Below, piece by piece: positions 23,461-33,450 of a stretch of 64,000 nt of DNA; position 1 is the first letter of the stretch; each line of letters starts with the position of its first letter. This DNA is from Akanthomyces muscarius (lineage: Eukaryota; Ascomycota; Sordariomycetes; Hypocreales; Cordycipitaceae): contig NC_079242.1 in NCBI RefSeq assembly GCF_028009165.1, forward strand, positions 1,116,001-1,180,000. Direction: 5' to 3'. The position numbers and the translations under genes are program-made. The notes under the pieces are model-generated. The model ran no database searches. It had not been told where the DNA came from and worked only from the letters and a program-made list of their open reading frames with translations.

Positions 23461-24679
23461 ATGTCGGCGCCCGACAACGCAGAGTACGAGCTGCTCACCG
23501 AGCACTTTAGCTACCCGCCAGTGGTATGTTTCCCTTGCCAAAACAGAAGACGGAATATCCCGGACCGGCGCAACTAACAAAGACGAAAAAAAAAAGTCCC
23601 TTCTCGACGACATCATCAACGCCGTCAATGTCCTCGCCGACCGCGCCCTCGCCGCCGTCGAGACGGCCCTCACCAAGCTCCCCGCGCAGAATCTGGGCTT
23701 CGGCCCCTCCAAGAAGCGCGGCGCGCCCGGCGCCGACCCCAGCGATCCCTCGTCACAGCAGCAAAGCCCCGACGAGGCCGCCAAGCGCGAGATTGAGCAC
23801 GGCACGCACCAGCTCGAGACGCTGCTCAACGCGTCCATCGACAAGAACTTTGACATTTTCGAGCTCTACGTCATGCGCAACATCCTCACCGTCAAGCCCG
23901 CCGACCAGCCGTACATGCAGCTCGCGCACTACAAGGGTCTCGACTTTACTTCTTCCGCCCCGTCCTCCGACGCCGCGCCGCCACCGAGCGTCGAATCCGT
24001 AACGCAACTGCGGCGCAGGCTGCACGCCAGCCAGAAGCTGCAGGTCGTGCTCGAGACGGAGCGCGTGCGCAACGACGCGCTCCTCGCCAAGCTGCGCGCC
24101 GCCCTCGGCGTCAAGGGCCCGGTGGCTGCTCCATCCACCGTCGGTGCCGTGAAGAAGGAAGACGGCGGCGAAGATGACGCGTCGCAGACGGACGTGCTCG
24201 GGTTCCTGCATGACCGCGGCACGCTGGAAGAGGGCGGCACCGAGCGGCCCATCACAACAACGACCGAGTTCACCCTCGCGCAGCTGCAGACGCTGCGGAC
24301 GCTGTCCTCGTCGCTGCGGTCGCTTCTTCCGGACATTGTCGGCAGAGGTGCTGGGGAGGAAGAAGACGAAGCGGCAGAGAGGGAGGACGCGGACGAGGAG
24401 AAGAGCTGGCGCCGCGAGCGCGCCGAGTACGTCGAGAGCGCGTCGCGGCGGTACCTCGAGACGGTGGCCGGCGTGGAGCTCGGCCCCGCGGGCGAGGTGC
24501 GCGACGGCGAGTGGCAGGGCGCCGGGCGAGGGCTCGCGCGGGACGAGGTGGAGGGCCTGGAGGCTGTGGTTGCGGTCCTGGGCGCGCAGCAGCAGCAGCA
24601 GCAGTCGCAGCCGGAGCCGGAGCAGGTAGAGGACGGCGGCACTGGCCAAGACGAGGACGAGGTCATGGCCCAGTCGTAG
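23461..24679 (+). CDS. MTW1: Kinetochore MIND/MIS12 complex subunit (Mtw1/Mis12)
   Basis: Two exons, 23461-23523 and 23597-24679, about 381 residues. The intron (73 nt) has donor GTATGT, branch CTAACAA and an A-rich acceptor ending AAAG. Spliced N-terminus: 'ELLTEHFSYPPVSLLDDIIN', the Mis12 signature, followed by 'HQLETLLNASIDKNFDIFELYVMRNIL' in pieces. Predicted coiled-coil segments lie around residues 150-190 and 230-330. A short Gln run and an acidic tail end the protein. In the family this subunit links CENP-C at the inner kinetochore to the Ndc80 complex. The C-terminal half is richer in Glu/Gly than usual but the frame is intact. Confidence 0.9.
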
Positions 24680-25007
24680 CGCAGTTTCTGCGAGCTCGGG
24701 AACGCTGGAATATGTGGTGTATATAGACTTGGAATTTTTGGGACAAAGCGGGATATTGGCGTTGATAATTTTTGGTAGTTGAAATGATGTCTGATGACCT
24801 TTGATGACGAATGCTATTACTTTACAACTTGACCATGTTGAAACTCTTCAGGTTGCGGGATAGCCAGAAACTCTGGCAAATGTACAGTATTGAATATACT
24901 AATCTACAGAGGGTCATAGGTAAAACGGGGAAATAGAACAGCAACCTATAGCCGCAATAATCGTACAAAAAAAGGACGCCCAAGCAAGACGGGCTGCCAC
25001 TATGCTA
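24680..25007. other. Convergent 3' flanks of MIS12 and the PPR gene
   Basis: AT-rich, no gene or repeat recognised. Confidence 0.5.
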
Positions 25008-27608
25008 TTAATAGTTTTCAATGAGCTTGTGCAGGCCGCCAGGCATGTTGGTCTCGTCGAGGAGGTTATTCTCCTTGGCAATGTACCAAAAGTGATGCTT
25101 CCAGAAGCGCGCGTCGTCCATGTCTTCGTGGGAGCCCCTCTGCGCCTGCGCCACCATCTTGTTGTGCAGCACCGAGTCGACGACGCGGCGCGCATTGTCC
25201 CGGTCGCCCTCGGCCACCAGAGCGCGGAGCAGCTCGTTGAGGCAGGGCAGCGAGGTGACGGGCCGCTCCGCGGCGGCCAGCTCGTCGAAGCGCGCCAGCG
25301 CAACATACGGCTCGCCCGTGAGGGCGGCGGCGCGGATGACGCGCTCCCACAGCGTCTGGTCGCCGCGCGACGTGTCCGCCATGCCGTGCCGCTGCAGCAG
25401 CGCCTCGATGGGCGCAAAGGAGCGCGGGGCGCGCTGCAGTGAGCGCTCAATGAGAATCGTCACCATGTACGGGTTGACGCGCACGTTTTGGTGCTGCAGG
25501 TGCGCCAGCACCGCGTCGACGGCCGCGTCCGAGGCGTTGGCCAGGGACGCCACGGCGTGCAGCGCCTTGGCGTAGAGCTCCGAGGTCAGGGCAAAGTTGG
25601 ACCGCGCCAGGTCGGCAAAGACTTGGTTGACGGCCTCGACCTGCGCCTCGGGCGAGTCGTGGCTTGTCAACGCCAGCATCTCTTCGATTAGGATGATAAA
25701 CGTCGCCTGGTTTGGCTCCACGCCGTTCTTCTCCATCATGTCCATGATCCAGGCGACGTCGTCCGGACCCGCGGCAAACGCCCGGCGTAGGATGATGTTG
25801 TGGGTGCTAATGTCCGCCTTGATGCCGTTGTTGTGCGCCCAGCTGAGCAGCACCTTGGCCGCCGGCGGGTCAATCTCCAGGATGCCCTTGATGCATGCAT
25901 TCACCATTTCAATGCTAGGCTGCACGGCACCGCTTTCTTCGATGGTATTGCTTTGCACCGCGTCGTTCCACTGCTTTTGCAGCTGTGCAAGTGCAGCCAC
26001 ACACGCGCCAGTCTTGCCTTTTAGGATGTAGGCCGCGAGGCGCTCCGTCCAGATGGGCACGTCGAGGCGCACATTTGCGCTTTCGAGTTGATTCCACAGC
26101 GCGTCAATCTTTCTCGTATCTTTGCAGAGCCTCCAGCCGTGCATCATGCTGGTGTACGTCTTGAGCGTGAGTGGAATGTGCAGCTTGGCCATCATCTCCA
26201 CGGCCGTTTTGTACTCGTAGTCTAGTCGGAGTGCGCAGGCGATGAAGATAAAAAAGTCCATCAATTCAGGCCTGGCTTGTATTGCAGAGCGCAAACCTGC
26301 GCTTCCGGCTTGCTTTTGGTAAAATTCGGCCCAGATGGTCTGCACGCCTGGCTTGTTGCGCTCTTGATATGCCTTTCGCAGTCGCTTGTGCATTTGTGAA
26401 AGGCTGGTTTTAGAGTCACTGGCAGCACTTCCTTGACGCCATGCTGCGTTTTCATTCGATAAGAGTTGAACGAGTATCGGCCATTGATTCGTGATGTATG
26501 AATGAAGCTCATGAGACTTCTCTGATGGAAAGGGAACGGCATGATGGGAGCCCTGATGAGGAAATTGTCGTAGCATTGATTCCGCACCTTGGCTGAACTC
26601 ATTGAAAAAGATGCTAGCGAGCTCCAATAACGGCGCAAAGTCTCTTTGTGCATGCTCTGGCACGTATCGCGAGTCGGAGACAAAACAAAGTGTGGCTAAA
26701 AGTCCGTCCACAAGTTCTCTTGCTCGGCTAGCTTCAAATTGAGGAAACAGGGCACTAACAAAAGCCTCTGGAGTAACTTTGCTGTCATTGTTGGCTGAAT
26801 CACTCGATTGCTGCGCACTCCTCAAGGCAACTCTGAACTCAACCTGATCCGGCAGGGCCAGCCGCAGGGGCTGGCCCTGCTCGGGTAGCCGCTGCATTTG
26901 CGAAACATGCATCCAAAGTTCCAACAAGTTCTGTGCCAGAAACTTGCGATAGGAGCTGGAGTTTTTGCCTGTGGCAAATATATGGCATATCTTGAGCGCC
27001 ATGATGCTAGGGATTTGCGGACTTGTTAAGCCTAGGCGGGCTGCGAGTTGAGCGAGCTCGAGACAGGAGGCAGCCCGTCCATGTTGGATTTCGTCTTTGC
27101 AAGCGCCATTGATGAACTCTTTCACAAGTTGTGATATGGGCACCGGAAGGTTGGTACCATAGGCTCGTAAATGGGGGAATATCGACTTCTCAAACGTCGT
27201 AAGCCGTTGCTTTACGGGCTCGTTTTTCCGTGCCACCAGAGTGCTTAGCATGAATGTAATATCGATTTCGGACATTGGCTTCGTTCCAGAGAGGCCATCG
27301 TCGGGAAGTATGGCGGTCGTTTTACCTGTCCATCCAGTATTGTTGGCATTGACAATCTGGTTGAACATGTCAAAGGCCGAGACGTCTGATTTGGAACGGG
27401 GCGGCGGGCCAGCGGGCTTGGACCTGAGCTTGCCATCGCGATGGCGTGTCGTCCTCCGCTCCTGGGTGGAAGGCTTCGAGGGTCGTCCCGGTCGGCCATT
27501 GTGTGTCGTATTGGCGACTGACGAGAATGCCAGTTTGGCAATGGGCTGGGAAGCCTGGGTGCGCAGCTGCGAGGTGCATCTTGAGCACACAGCGCGTGAC
27601 GGGAGCAT
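25008..27608 (-). CDS. Mitochondrial pentatricopeptide-repeat (PPR) protein
   Basis: Single exon of 866 residues from the ATG at 27608. The first about 60 residues are rich in Arg, Ser and Ala with few acids (MLPSRAVCSRCTSQLRTQA...), a probable mitochondrial presequence. The rest is all-helical with PPR-type repeats in the second half, for example 'LKTYTSMMHGWRLCKDTRKI', 'STHNIILRRAFAAGPDDVAW' and 'VEPNQATFIILIEEMLALT'. PPR proteins bind organelle RNA and act in its processing, stability or translation. The target cannot be read from this sequence and I do not recognise a named orthologue. Confidence 0.8.
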   Translation of the reverse strand: MLPSRAVCSRCTSQLRTQASQPIAKLAFSSVANTTHNGRPGRPSKPSTQERRTTRHRDGKLRSKPAGPPPRSKSDVSAFDMFNQIVNANNTGWTGKTTAILPDDGLSGTKPMSEIDITFMLSTLVARKNEPVKQRLTTFEKSIFPHLRAYGTNLPVPISQLVKEFINGACKDEIQHGRAASCLELAQLAARLGLTSPQIPSIMALKICHIFATGKNSSSYRKFLAQNLLELWMHVSQMQRLPEQGQPLRLALPDQVEFRVALRSAQQSSDSANNDSKVTPEAFVSALFPQFEASRARELVDGLLATLCFVSDSRYVPEHAQRDFAPLLELASIFFNEFSQGAESMLRQFPHQGSHHAVPFPSEKSHELHSYITNQWPILVQLLSNENAAWRQGSAASDSKTSLSQMHKRLRKAYQERNKPGVQTIWAEFYQKQAGSAGLRSAIQARPELMDFFIFIACALRLDYEYKTAVEMMAKLHIPLTLKTYTSMMHGWRLCKDTRKIDALWNQLESANVRLDVPIWTERLAAYILKGKTGACVAALAQLQKQWNDAVQSNTIEESGAVQPSIEMVNACIKGILEIDPPAAKVLLSWAHNNGIKADISTHNIILRRAFAAGPDDVAWIMDMMEKNGVEPNQATFIILIEEMLALTSHDSPEAQVEAVNQVFADLARSNFALTSELYAKALHAVASLANASDAAVDAVLAHLQHQNVRVNPYMVTILIERSLQRAPRSFAPIEALLQRHGMADTSRGDQTLWERVIRAAALTGEPYVALARFDELAAAERPVTSLPCLNELLRALVAEGDRDNARRVVDSVLHNKMVAQAQRGSHEDMDDARFWKHHFWYIAKENNLLDETNMPGGLHKLIENY

Positions 27609-28214
27609 GGCGCCTATAATGATGCAAGTGTCGAGCGTCTATGCGCCTGCCCCTCAGGTCGTCCGTCCGACGAAGAAAAAACCGCGCGGAACTCGGGATG
27701 CGGTGGATCGTGATGTCGAGTGTTGCTATCAGGGACAGCTCTTGGTGAATCTTCGAGATTGAGATTCTGGGGTGGATCCTTGAGCTTTTTGGTGGAGCAT
27801 GCCACAGTACGTCCCTCGGGGCTACTTCCAGAGCCTACCACTCCCTGAGAAATTATTATTATTATTATTATTCAAAAAAAAATGTTGTTTACTTGAGTTT
27901 AGTATCTTTAGGTTCACTAACCGCAAGGAGCAAGTGCTTGAACCACGTTTCGTAAGTTGCCGTTGACTGTAGGTAATGTATGGAGAGCTGAGGTACAGTG
28001 CCAAGTGCACTACAGCTACTGGCACGGCAACGATGCAGAGAGCTTCAATGTGATAAATTACAGAGCACCATATTGAAAAAAAAAAGAAAAAAGAGAATAT
28101 AAAAACCTTACGAAGCAAGAAGCGCGAGGTTCACGCCATAAATTAAATTGACTGTCATGGTATAACTGCATTACAAAACAAGCCCTTACTGAGCTGGCGC
28201 AATTAGAACTGACA
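27609..28214. other. Intergenic: PPR promoter and 3' flank of GST
   Basis: Both neighbours are on the minus strand. The stretch contains an ATT trinucleotide tract at about 27852-27872 and A/T runs near 28075-28100. No gene recognised. Confidence 0.5.
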
Positions 28215-29244
28215 CTACAGCGAAGCCGTAAACTTGCCGCCGTCCAGCTCTTCCACCTTGGCAATGCTCTTCTTGTATCCCGGGCTACTCTCCAGGGTTT
28301 TGATATACTCGGAGACGCGGGAGTAGGTCTGCTCCCAGCCAGGCACGATATCCTTGAAGCGGGCCTGCGCAGCAATGAGGGGAAAGCTCATGAGGATGTC
28401 GGCGGCGGTAAGCTGGTCGTTGCAGAGGTACTTGCCGCCCGAGGTCGAGAGCTGGTCGTTGAGCATAGCCAGGTTCTTCTTGATGTTGGGGGCGATGAAG
28501 GCGGAGATGATCTTGTTGGCGACCATGGAGGTGATGGGTCGGACGAAGAAGGGGATGTCGGTGCTCTTGAGGCCTGCGGATGGGGTCAGTCCGAAGATGA
28601 TTCTGGGCCGCGCGCCGCGCACAGAGTTTATGGCAAGTAGCAGGAGGGGGATACATACGACCGATGACCAGCGACAGGACGAGGTAGGGCATCAGAGTGC
28701 CCTCGGCATAGTGCAGGTAGTACTGGTGGCGGAGGTAGGCCTCGGTCTCGCCGCCGATGGTGTTTTCCTTGCCCTCCTGCCAGCGCTTGGGGACGAGGCG
28801 CTGGCCCTCGAGGAAGTGCGTGCAGAGGTACTCGGTCATCCAGCCGCTCTCGGCCAGCACAATGGGCTTGGCATCGGCGCCGGGGGGCGTGATGCTGATG
28901 ACGGGCGACTTGCCGAGCGGGTGCACCTTTTGGAGCTCCGGGGGCGCTAGGAAGGTCTGCTTGTCGCGGTGGAAGATTTCGACCTCGTAGTTGACCTTGA
29001 GCTCCTCGAGGAGCCAAAGGATGCGCTGGGAGCGCGACTGCTCGAGCCTGCGGGGAGATGTCGCCGTTAGCCAAGAGTGTCTCTTGTTGCCAATTTTTTT
29101 TTTGCTTTTTTCTCTTTATTGGCTACCAGCGATGGGATGAGACATAGCTCGTCCATTGCAGGAACCGTCGTGGTTGAGCTTAGCAAGCTGCACTGCTGAT
29201 GGGACTTACCAGTAGAGCTTGACCTTGGCCTCTTCGGTAGACAT
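28215..29244 (-). CDS. Glutathione S-transferase, fungal GTT1-like
   Basis: Three exons on the minus strand: 29244-29210, 29047-28659 and 28573-28215, about 260 residues. The first exon encodes MSTEEAKVKLYW; introns are 162 and 85 nt. The thioredoxin-like N-domain reads 'LEQSRSQRILWLLEELKVNY', then 'HPLGKSPVISI' with the cis-proline, and 'LAESGWMTEYL', the Glu-Ser pair that binds the gamma-glutamyl group of glutathione. The C-terminal all-helical domain ends 'LTAADILMSFPLIAA', the usual GST N-capping region. The pattern is that of yeast Gtt1, an ER-associated GST. A Ser near the start of helix 1 is the likely catalytic residue. Confidence 0.92.
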
Positions 29245-29946
29245 TTTCGGAGTGATGAAAACGACACGGGATTGTAGAAGATGATGCCAAGGGGAAAATC
29301 GAGCTTCAGAGGGTTCAATTGTAAAGTTTAATGCTGTTGTGCTACACTAAGGGGCCAAGAGCATTTTATCCATGGACAATTGCGCCGAGGTCCAGCGCGG
29401 GGGCGATTTTCATCAACTAGCGCGCTGCAGCAGAGTCCATTTCGTCACTGTTATCCTGCTTTTCCGGAGCCCATTCATTCCGGCTACGACGTCCCGAGCC
29501 CACGACGTCGATACTTGGTACCCAATGGGGAGCAGAGGCTGCGACATGGCGTTGAGGAGATGATGGTGGCGCGCAGAGCCGACGCTTTTACAAGGGCCGC
29601 TGGCACTGACAGAAGACACTCAATCTCGACAACTTACGACGAACGAGTTCATTTCAACCGCATTTATTTTCCATCCTTCCAAACCCAACTAGTCAGTGTA
29701 AAGCATCATTATGTACCGTTCCATCTACAGCTCCATCTTGTTAGACGGCAACTCAATCTCCGTTCCCGGCGTTTATTATCAGCATGTGCCGCAGCCCCGG
29801 CAAGCAGTAACGCCGCCCGTTTGCCTCACGCCTCTGCCTCACTGCGATAACAAGTTACAAGTCACAAGTCACAAAATGCATTTCCACAAACATGGATGGG
29901 CGAAATTATCCAATTAATAGCAATAAACGTCGTAAATACGGATAGA
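29245..29946. other. Intergenic: GST promoter and 3' flank of the membrane protein gene
   Basis: No gene recognised. A short open frame at 29380-29850 begins at a non-ATG codon and has no family likeness. A CACAAGTCACAA-type direct repeat is seen near 29858-29875. Confidence 0.45.
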
Positions 29947-31137
29947 TCACCCACCTCCATCACCCCCGCCGCCACCACCACCACCGTCTCCTCCACCTCC
30001 GCCATCACCACCGCCTCCATCACCACCACCGTCGCCGTAACCGCCTCCATCACCACCGCCATCAAAATTCCAGCCTCCTCCATCGCCGCCACCCCCTCCG
30101 CTCCCACCACCGCCGCCTTCTCGATCGCGTTGACCGCGCCTGTCCCGTCGTCGACGCTGTCTTGTTAGAACATGGCGATGGTCCCATACCGGACAGCGCA
30201 CAAGTGCCGTGGCCCCCAGCGCAAAGACGACCCCGCCAGCAATGACGCTAATTGATATGGCGAATGCCGGCGCGTTGACCCCGGGGTATGGGATAGCATA
30301 CGCGCCCCGAGGGACAGCCAGCAGAATCATCGGCGCGACTCTGAGCGCCGCTGTAAGCAGCAGGGCGATGCAGTGCACGCCCTTGCTGCACTGGAAGCCG
30401 ACTACGATGGAGAGAACCATGTGCAGCAGCCACGCCGCGGCCATGATAATGCCAAACGGCGCCTTGAACTTGAAAACTCCATAGCCGCGGGCGGTAAAGG
30501 CAGATGCGAGTATAAACGACGCGCTCAGTGCGAGGAAACTGAGAAAAAAGACGACCGAAGCCATCCGCCAAGCAGATCTTGGAAGACAACTGACCAGCAT
30601 CATGCTCAGTCCCGTCACAGCACTCGGCAAGAGGCCGATGATCCAAAATTGAATCAAAAGACTTCCGCTGCGATCGAAATTCGTCGAGCCGACATAGATG
30701 AGCACAGCCTGGATGACGAGCGGCGTCATCTCTGCCAGCAATGCGCCGATATAGCCAGCCACGCTCAACCCAGGAATATGCTCGGAGCTCGTGCCCGGCC
30801 CAAAGTAGTATCGTACTGCCCACAGCCTGTGATTGGATTCAAACCGCCGGACGAGCTGCACCACGAAGCCTGGCTGGAGAGACCGGAGGCAGCTCCACAT
30901 GACATTGCGGACAAAGGTGCCCAGACCCCAAGATGGTCGGTGCCGCACGGGCGGTGCGGCGTCGAACTCATATGCGCCGTATTCTGGGTACTGGCTGATT
31001 TCCTTCTGGCGGCTTTTTTGGAATAGACTTGGTACTTCCGAAATCCACCAAATGCAGCACAGCAGCGCGACTGTCGCGGACAGCGCAAACCAGTGGAGCC
31101 CAGTCACGGTGTAAGTCGCGGGCGTATCTCCCGTCAT
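29947..31137 (-). CDS. Uncharacterised multi-pass membrane protein with Gly/Asp-rich C-terminal tail
   Basis: Single exon of 396 residues from the ATG at 31137. About seven hydrophobic segments are visible, for example around residues 12-32, 120-145, 160-180, 190-215, 222-245, 250-270 and 285-310. A soluble loop of about 70 residues separates the first from the second ('SYWGLGTFVRN'-like region with Arg-rich 'VRRFESNHRLWAVRYYFGPG'). After the last segment comes a basic patch (RQRRRRDRRGQRDR), then about 55 residues of almost only Gly and Asp. I do not recognise the family. The DNA of the tail is a purine/pyrimidine-biased repeat that could expand or shrink. Conserved fungal orphan or lineage-specific gene; function unknown. 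Confidence 0.65.
   Translation of the reverse strand: MTGDTPATYTVTGLHWFALSATVALLCCIWWISEVPSLFQKSRQKEISQYPEYGAYEFDAAPPVRHRPSWGLGTFVRNVMWSCLRSLQPGFVVQLVRRFESNHRLWAVRYYFGPGTSSEHIPGLSVAGYIGALLAEMTPLVIQAVLIYVGSTNFDRSGSLLIQFWIIGLLPSAVTGLSMMLVSCLPRSAWRMASVVFFLSFLALSASFILASAFTARGYGVFKFKAPFGIIMAAAWLLHMVLSIVVGFQCSKGVHCIALLLTAALRVAPMILLAVPRGAYAIPYPGVNAPAFAISISVIAGGVVFALGATALVRCPVWDHRHVLTRQRRRRDRRGQRDREGGGGGSGGGGGDGGGWNFDGGGDGGGYGDGGGDGGGGDGGGGGDGGGGGGGGDGGG
29950..30115. repeat. Imperfect CACCACCGCC-type repeat encoding the Gly/Asp tail
   Basis: On the plus strand the segment is a run of CACC, CGCC and TCACC units, read on the minus strand as GGN and GAT/GAC codons. It is an imperfect microsatellite within a coding region. 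Confidence 0.7.
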
Positions 31138-31994
31138 TGCATTTTTGTTCTGGCCACGCTTGTGTCGAGTGTTTATGTTTGCGCGATGAAGATGTAGAAA
31201 ACTACGCAGAATAACATTGCTGGAACTTTGAAGGTGAAGCAGGCTAGTTCTTGTACAACAGGGCCGTCAGTGCCAAGCCGAAGACTCTTGTGAGACGGCC
31301 CCAGCGTCGCAAAGCCTCAGCTCGCTAACCAGGCCTATCAGAGGTGAGAGAGGCGTTGCAAAATCAGCCTTGCAGGGTCATGCGCCAAACTACTTTAATT
31401 CGACTTCCTCCACCGTGTACGGACAGCATTGCTACCAGTAATTTTGCAAATGGCGAGAAAAGATGAGCATTCATTATGGTAGCTCTTTCGGCCAGCCACT
31501 CAGCCAGGTCTGTCGGAGTCCTGAAGCTGCCCTGAGTACGACAATACGCTGTCTTCCCATGGCGTCGCCTTTTGACGCTCAAAATGGCTCTGTGTAAAGG
31601 AACTACCTGCCTCGGTACGACCATCTCGGTTTCTGCCCGACAAGCCGATGTTGTATGACCCTGTTGACAGCTTCGGTACAACCAGCCCCATAGGTCCTCC
31701 TGCCTTCTCGTGAGTTTTGCGCATAACAACATTCAGGTAAATATAGGTACTAGACGACTAACTGATTGATAAACTTCGTAACCGTTGAAATATTTTCTTC
31801 CAACTTGTCTATTGTGCTGCATCGTTCTATGGCAAACCACAAAAGAAGGTAATTAGGGCAATGCCCAAGCGATGACTAAGACCCCTCTGTTTGGCCTCAC
31901 CTTTGTCTCAGAGTCTGTACAACCGCAGCAGGAAAAAAGACTTCGTAAATCATCTACAATATAGTCCAGTCATACGAGGATCCAATCGTTGATC
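31138..31994. other. Divergent promoter between the membrane protein and the UstS-like GST
   Basis: 857 bases without a credible gene. Both neighbours diverge from it, so it holds two promoters. Confidence 0.5.
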
Positions 31995-32834
31995 ATGCCA
32001 GCAGCCGAGAGCTCTCCGCAGCGCATCACGCTCTACGACATTGCGCAGAAGCCGCCCGTGGAGGAGTCGTGCTGCGCGCCCAACCCATGGAAGGCCAGAT
32101 TCGCACTCAACTTTAAGCAATTGCCTTACTCGACGACATGGGTGGGCATGCTGGACATTGCCAAGGTGCGCCGGGCCCTCGGCGCGCCGGCGTGCCGCAA
32201 GTTTGCCGACGGCGACGACTTTTACACGCTGCCCGTGGTGCAGGACCCCGCGACGGGCTCTGTCGTCGGCGACTCCTTTGACATTGCCCTGTATCTCGAG
32301 CAAGCCTACCCCAAGTCCGGCGGCGGCAGCCTCTTCCCCGACCAGGCGCTCGTATTTGCCTTTGAGCCGACGGTCGACTTTCCCACGCTGCTGACGCTGC
32401 CCGGCGACGCCCGCCACCCGCAGTACGGGCGCTTCAACCTGAGTGCCGACACGCTCTTCACCACCTTTGCGAGCCTCATCGCCAACAGCATGCCGCTGGA
32501 CCCGGCCACGGCCGACGAGGTCAGGGCCGAGTTTGCGCGCCGCGCCGGCGTCGCGCCCGGCCAGGACTTTGTGCTCGACGGCGCGGCGCGGCAGGCGGTG
32601 CTCGACGGCTTCGAGGCGGCGCTGGGCGACCTGGCCGAGCTGTACGGCGGAAAGGACGACGGGCCATTTATTCTGGGGAGGCAGGTCAGCTATGCGGACT
32701 TTATTGTCGGCGCGTGGCTGCGCATGTACTGCGTCGCACTGCCGAGGGGGGAGTGGGAGCAGCTCAGAGCCTGGCACAACGGTACCTTTGGACGTCTACA
32801 TGATGCCCTGGATGCGTATGCCCAAATCCACTGA
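31995..32834 (+). CDS. Glutathione S-transferase-like protein (fungal UstS-like type)
   Basis: Single exon, 279 residues from the ATG at 31995. The N-terminal thioredoxin-like part reads 'SCCAPNPWKARFALNFKQLP', in which the 'NPWKxRxxLNxK' pattern is that of fungal UstS-type GSTs, then 'YTLPVVQDP' with the cis-proline and 'VVGDSFDIALYLEQAYP', a D-S pair for glutathione contact. The C-terminal helical half ends with 'GRQVSYADFIVGAWLRMYC', a typical GST helix-capping motif. Relatives occur both in secondary-metabolite clusters and as single detoxification genes; no cluster genes flank it here, so a stand-alone stress or detoxification role is more likely (inference). Confidence 0.85.
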   Translation: MPAAESSPQRITLYDIAQKPPVEESCCAPNPWKARFALNFKQLPYSTTWVGMLDIAKVRRALGAPACRKFADGDDFYTLPVVQDPATGSVVGDSFDIALYLEQAYPKSGGGSLFPDQALVFAFEPTVDFPTLLTLPGDARHPQYGRFNLSADTLFTTFASLIANSMPLDPATADEVRAEFARRAGVAPGQDFVLDGAARQAVLDGFEAALGDLAELYGGKDDGPFILGRQVSYADFIVGAWLRMYCVALPRGEWEQLRAWHNGTFGRLHDALDAYAQIH

Positions 32835-33450
32835 CTTGGTCGAGTACAGAGTAGCTACAACAAAAAAAAAGGTGATTGACTGATGGGAAATAGAAGTCAT
32901 AGATGAGCAAGTAGTCAATATTAGCCTCGAGCATGAGCTGTGGCTGTCTGATTATACAGAGCCGACGTGGAATAAATAAGAAGGGCCATATCAATGTTTG
33001 TTAGGCTGCACAGTTGAACCAATTCTACGGCATTCGTACTGTCTGAGTTGCTACCCTCCTCAAGCGGTGCCTTGTTTCGTCCCCCACTCCCATCATCTTA
33101 CCAGCAACAGCAACAGCCACACTACACTTTATTTTGTCAATTTGCCGGTCGTGACTTTTTTGCGCAGGACATCCTCGCAGTTTGCACATGTACGATGTGT
33201 ACCCTGCTCGTGGGGACATCTGTCTGGTTGTCTCGCGAGTCAAACCCGTGTTAGCCAACTAGCCTGCGCCCAGTCGACCCAAACGTTCCACATCTCTCCA
33301 GGCAGCGCAGCGGTGGGCTATGCCTCTCAGCATTCATCGTTTGAGAGGGGGCCGAGTCCTGCGTCTCATAAAAAGCTGGTCGCATCCCAGGTGTTCAATT
33401 ACCAATTCATTCTTCCCACCAAGCCTATATCCCCATCAGAATTTGTTACA
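32835..33450. other. Intergenic: promoter of the DUF4246 gene
   Basis: 616 bases. The DUF4246 reading frame stays open upstream back to about 32998 but contains no ATG before 33451, so it is taken as leader. No gene seen. Confidence 0.5.
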
